Shown here: piece by piece, positions 59,641-64,000 of the stretch
How positions within the stretch are numbered: position 1 is the first letter of the stretch
Layout: every line of letters starts with the position of its first letter
Assembly: GCF_018294505.1 (NCBI RefSeq)
Contig: NC_057802.1
Location: 552,772,202 to 552,836,201 of the forward strand
Reading direction: 5' to 3'
Origin: Triticum aestivum
Lineage: Eukaryota > Streptophyta > Magnoliopsida > Poales > Poaceae
DNA: 64,000 nucleotides
Notes under the pieces: generated by a model
What the model was told of the DNA's origin: nothing
Seen by the model: the letters and a program-made list of their open reading frames with translations, nothing else
Database searches by the model: none
Translations under genes and position numbers: made by a program

Positions 59641-60149
59641 CATCCAATCGATCGGCTTCAGTTAGCAGCAATAGCGAAGGAATCGCTCGATCGGGTTCAG
59701 TTAACAGCCATCGATCGATCGCTCGGGTTCAGTAACGCGTAGCCTGCAGTGCAATCGCTCGGGTTCAGTTAGAGCCCAACGCCTCGCTCGGGTTCAGTTA
59801 GAGCCAACGCCTCGCACACACGCGCGTACGTGTACGAGAGAAATGCGCATCGCTCGGCCCCCGACTTCCCACCGTAACCGGGAACTCCCCGAAATTTTCC
59901 TCCCCCTCACTTCTACCACGGTTTTTTTCCATCATGGACGGCCCAACGAATGTCATGCAGCTGCGTCTCCGGCCCGCCCAGGACGAAAAGCCCATTTTCT
60001 GTCATGATTTTTGTCATAGAAGTAGGAGCCCACTACATCTATGATGATACCGGGTTTTGTCACAATTATCGTCATAGAAGTGTCATATGTATGACAGAAT
60101 TTTTTTTGTTCGGCCCAAAATGTCACGGATGTGTCTTTTTTTTGTAGTG
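59641..60149 (-). repeat. element 2 terminus and subterminal repeats
   Basis: Reverse complement of 9,679-10,185 with few mismatches. The CGGGTTCAGT units and the end GTGTCTTTTTTTTTGTAGTG are kept, followed by the target duplication GCC. Confidence 0.85.
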
Positions 60150-60995
60150 GCCATATATTGCAAAAACATTCAAACCTCCTACTGTGGGCCGTTAGATCTC
60201 AGTGAACTCGTATCACCATAGAATCTACGGTGCGGGAGCACCTCATACTCTCCCGTGCGAGAAAACATAAGGTGCTATCGCAGCTTGGATGCTATGGTGA
60301 TACGAGCTTGGAGGTCGTTTGATCTGAGATCCAATGGCATCTGAGCAGTCTTTGTGCTTGTAAGCAGTGGCCGAACTCTTTTGGGGCTTTTCTGCAAAAA
60401 ACCATTCGAACCATCGAGGAGGTGTTGGGTCACAAATCCAACGCCTCTGAAGAGCTTGTATCACCAAAGCATCCAAGGTGTGGTAGCACATGATATTCTT
60501 ACATACAGGAGAATATGATGTCCTCCTTCATCTTAGATGCTACGGTGATACGAGCTTCGAGGTCGTTGGATATGGGATCAAAGGGCATGTAAGTAGTTTT
60601 TGTACAAATTGTGTGCAATTCTCAAACTCATCAAGGTTTCCTGCAAAATTTTTAAGACACATCATGTGAGCTGCTATATCTCAGATCTACAAGCTCCAAG
60701 CAACTCGTATCGGCATATAGCATCTAAGGTATGGGGGCACATGATATTCTCTCGGGGAGGAGGGGTGGGGGGTGCACAACCAATCGGTGGTTGGGAGGGT
60801 GGGGACAAATATAATCTAAACAACCCTAAACAGAGCTCCACAATTTTATCTAAGGTCGAGGGGTTGACCCCCCGAAAATCATAGCTCCGCTTAAACACAA
60901 CATTTGCATGTACTATAGTACTAGACTTAATATTCATGGTTCAGTTTCATGTTCATTTTAAATATTGAACTGAGGACCATGGATGTCTTACATTT

Positions 60996-61160
60996 TACTC
61001 CCTTCGTTCCTAAATATTAGTCTTTTTAGAGGCTTCAAATGGACTGGCACATACGGATGTATATAGACATATTTTAGAGTCTAGATTCACTCATTTTGCT
61101 CCATATGTAGTCACTTGTTGAACTCTCTAAAAGACTAATATTAAAAAAATAGAAGGAGTA
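60996..61160. mobile_element. Stowaway-type MITE (same insertion as 48,159)
   Basis: The left end CTCCCTTCGTTCCTAAATA is intact. The right end is worn (AATAGAAGGAG). Same position as in element 2. Confidence 0.8.
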
Positions 61161-62583
61161 TTTTTGAATTCGTGTCATACATGCATGGTTTGGAAAAATA
61201 GATGCACTATACTTATTGGATTGTTGTTGTGTTTGTGCGTGTGTGTCTCTCTCTGTGTGTGTGGTCATATGCTTGATACATACAAAGTTTTCTCACCTTC
61301 ATATTGTTCATCTTTTAAATTTGAATTTGCATTGGAAAACTTACTAGGGATACCATGAAATGTGAAATCCACGTTGAGATCACTATATCACAAACTCACT
61401 CTAATTCAACAACTCGTCATAAATCAATTACCACGTTTAGATTAGTATTTGCAAGGAAAATATGGGTATTGTAATACACATAGATTCGTTCGGCAATTTA
61501 AAAGGTTCCTTTCGTATTCTCGAATGGTAGGACCCAACGGCATACCAGCCAGACCTTGGCTCGTGTTGATCCTAAAAAAACCGGGCTCGTGTCCTTCGGT
61601 GGCGTGCGTGGTACGCACATTAGGCAACCCCAACCAGTCGAGCCTCAGCGTTTCAAGTTGAAATATCTGGCGGCCAGAATTCCAGCCCTAGGAAATTCCC
61701 CTCATGTCCCCGGTCCATAATGACTACCGATGAACAACGGAGGGATGCTTTAGTAACTAGACAACGTTACCTACCGTGCCGAGCACGGTTCAATTCCCTC
61801 GGTCGCCGCTCGTCAAGGTCACCCGTCAACTGCATTGCCTAGTACTACTACTACTACACCAGGATGAGCACAGAATTGAGCCCGTTTGTTCGTGCCTAGT
61901 ACTTGAGTTAATATATCAGGCAATGCACTGGTACAGAGGGATTATCCTTTTACTCTGCATATATAACTTGTCTGAAGTCTAACTAAGCAAAATGTTTGAC
62001 CAAATCCTTTCTTAAGAAATACAACAGGACAGATGTACGGCTTGAAAATTTATTGCATGATGCTGGTTATGATATTGTTTCGAATCCTGGATCTTAAATT
62101 TCAGAAAATCCAAAAGTGAGCATAAATTCTTGAAACTAAGCATGGTCACGTGATATGGCACAAATATTACTTCGTAAGTTTTTTCTTCAATTTGAGACAA
62201 GCTGCTTATGACAAGTTGCACAAATGAAGAGCCAAGGTATTTTGGAACAAAGACCTGTCACGTTAATGCGAACGCTTTCACTATTGAAACCATGGGCGTT
62301 TACGTGCCGCCATGAGTCCCCGCTTCTCATCGGCAGGTGCCATCCGAGCAAGCGTGTGATTCGACGGGAGGCGTGCGAGCAGACCGCTGTGCAGGCTCAC
62401 CAGGATGCGAGCCCTTTGACCAGGCTCCGCCGCCCACCGTCGTCCCAACTGCTCCCACTTTTAATGTCGCCGGCGCCGCAGTTTAAAATCAACCCCGCAC
62501 TACCCGGTATCGCTACAATCCTCTCTCTTCCTCTCCGATTCTCCTGTCGTCTACCTCCAACTAGCCTGACCTAAACGTACGCC

Positions 62584-63279
62584 ATGCCGCATCACGATGG
62601 TCTGCCCTTAGTGTTCCAGTTTCTTGAGGAAGACACCCATCCGAAGTCTCAAGAACATAAGGCGCTTTGGGACGAGCTTGAACTGGCCTTGCGGGAAGAC
62701 GCCGCGCCTGTCCCCGCTCCCGTTCCGGCTCCCGTCGCCCCGACTGCGCCAGCGCCCATCCCCATGGCATTGATGGGCTGGGAGCCGCACATTGTCGCCG
62801 AGCTTGATCCCACGGGGTTCCACGAGGTCCCCGCTGACTTTCACGTGCCCGTGCACCTGCCAGCGCATGCGCCTGCGCGTGCACTGACGCGCACGCCCGT
62901 GCCGGTGCCCGTGCACCTGCCAGCGCATGCGCATGCGCGTGCACTGACGTGCGCGCCCGTGCCAGTGCCCGTGCACACGAATGTCTCCGCCGTGCCGTTG
63001 ACAGCGCCTGTCCCCACGTAGGTGCCAGTGCCCCCCTCAGCGGCATGGATGGCCGCCGTCGACCGCTTCCTTGCACCAACGCCAGTCGCCTCCTCCCGCT
63101 AGTTGACTCGCTCCAAAGTCCAGAACATTTTGGCCTTCCTTGAACCTAGGCCAACGTCCAGGAGTACGCCAACAACGGCGCAAGACGCCGCCGTCGCCGT
63201 CGGTCAGTGGCCCGACGACACACAGAGCACGGCAGAGGAGCCGCTTCCCACCGCGAGACACCCCGCCGCAGCCGCGTAA
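62584..63279 (+). pseudogene. Pro/Ala-rich CACTA ORF, element 1 copy
   Basis: One frame of 231 codons runs from ATG 62,584 to TAA 63,277, with TAG at 63,019 and TAG at 63,100. It starts MPHHDGLPLVFQF, has the KALWDELELALREDA helix, and two and a half copies of a VPVHLPAHA-x-ARALT repeat. It ends with LAFLEPRPTS-x-TPTTAQDA. Together with the element 2 copy, each has different lesions, so the ancestor was open. Function unknown. Confidence 0.5.
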
Positions 63280-64000
63280 TCTAAATTTGCCTTGAAAAAC
63301 GTTCGGATTGCCATGCTTAAAATCCGAACGTTTGTCATTTCTGTTTATTTTATATCGATCGTCGTATAATTTAAAGTCGGAGTCAGACTGATCGAAATGT
63401 ATGGTTTGATCGATTAAATGTTCTGCTAGAGCCGTGTCAAATTAAATATAAAACGTCATCAAGCCACATGTATTCTTTGTCATCCAACGACCTAGACTGC
63501 TTCAATGTCGAGCGCTCAACACGTTTACCGTGCAGTTAATTTCATGCCAAAAATAGTGCTAATCACATGACAACATGCAAATAATATCCTAGTAGTTAAT
63601 ATCCGCATGCACTTAATATACTTCCAAATTAACGTGCATTGCACGTACACACTGACTAGTGCTGCTAGTACGTGAAACTGGTGCCGTGACTTGTGAACGC
63701 GTCCAGATATGGTCAACGGCAACATCGCCCGCGAGTTCTTCCTGTTTGCCCGTGCGTCTAAACGCAGAAGGGGAGGAGAGAGAGAGAGTACACATGGAAC
63801 CCACCAGTAAGTGAAGGCGAATAGTACTAAAAATAATATTACATGTTATCCATTAATTAGGCTGTGGTAATATAAAAACATTATGTGAACAAAGGGGGTA
63901 CAACAAACATTGCTATTCTACATATGTTGCCTATTGACGTGCGGCTTGAAGGCCCGGTCGCATGTTCGATCCTCGTCCTTTATTTCTTAATTTGTATATG

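Larger units (their letters stand above)
22201..60149 (-). mobile_element. CACTA element 2, complete, inserted into element 1
   Basis: Both ends read CACTACAAAAAAA inward (22,201 forward; 60,149 reverse) and are flanked by GCC. The flanks 22,180-22,200 and 60,150-60,180, when joined, equal the reverse complement of 49,140-49,190 within element 2. So the target was another copy of the same family. The orientation is opposite to element 1. Length is 37,949 bp, or about 28.7 kb without the Angela-related insertion. It carries B3 genes on the plus strand, a TNPA-like gene on the minus strand and a decayed Pro/Ala-rich ORF. No TNPD-like catalytic transposase was recognised, so it is probably non-autonomous. 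Confidence 0.88.
60150..64000 (+). mobile_element. CACTA element 1, continued
   Basis: This is the reverse complement of about 49,163-45,290, including the MITE, the direct repeat and the Pro/Ala-rich ORF. Similarity runs to the last base of the window, so element 1 goes on beyond it. Its own TNPA-like gene and right terminus would lie there. Confidence 0.88.

Noticed and set aside
9679..60149. A host segmental inverted duplication or a composite insertion made by alternative transposition
   Set aside because: A simple nested insertion explains all borders: both termini, the GCC duplication and the empty site in element 2. The arms also differ by a few percent and by several indels, unlike a fresh duplication.

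Overview
The window looks like repeat-rich nuclear DNA of a Triticeae grass (wheat, Aegilops or a close relative). This rests on an Angela/BARE-type copia LTR, a Fatima-like gypsy LTR, Stowaway MITEs and a CACTA family with typical wheat termini. I see no ordinary single-copy host gene, rRNA gene, convincing tRNA gene, CRISPR array or prokaryotic feature. Three N runs (10,208-10,448; 35,035-35,125; 42,261-42,864) are assembly gaps.

Layout. 1-1,620 is the 3' end of a gypsy element (antisense ORF, then a 3' LTR). 2,331-8,855 is a decayed chimeric copia: LTR, primer-binding site and gag of one family, joined near 5,562 to pol and a truncated 3' LTR of the Angela family. Fragments of an unclassified repeat flank it. 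From 9,679 to the window end the DNA is two copies of one very large CACTA (En/Spm) family. Element 1 runs forward from 9,679 and continues past 64,000. Element 2 (22,201-60,149, about 38 kb) is inserted in reverse orientation inside element 1. The 3-bp target duplication gcc lies at 22,198-22,200 and 60,150-60,152, and the matching unfilled site is at 49,160-49,170 inside element 2 itself. This self-nesting produces two interlocking sets of inverted repeats: 9.7-22.2 kb against 49.2-60.1 kb, and 45.3-49.2 kb against 60.2-64.0 kb.

The CACTA family carries two B3-type DNA-binding genes, on the strand opposite to its TNPA-like gene. Gene 1 is open with correct splice sites in both copies. Gene 2 (an N-terminal CX2C...CX2C pair and two B3-like domains) has one lesion in each copy, at different places, so it was intact in their common ancestor. 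The TNPA-like gene (Transposase_24-type domain, coiled-coil C terminus) is seen only in element 2 and has a nonsense codon. No TNPD-like (Transposase_21) catalytic transposase was recognised, so these copies probably depended on a helper element.

Element 2 was later hit by an Angela copia (LTRs 32,641-34,368 and 40,163-41,891, target duplication agagt). As assembled, a copy of the downstream flank separates the first LTR from an internal region lacking its primer-binding site. Either a tandem duplication followed by solo-LTR formation, or a misassembly, would explain this. The order of events read from the sequence is: growth of the CACTA family with captured B3 genes; insertion of element 2 into element 1 (arms now differ by a few percent); then the Angela insertion (LTRs differ by about 0.8%).
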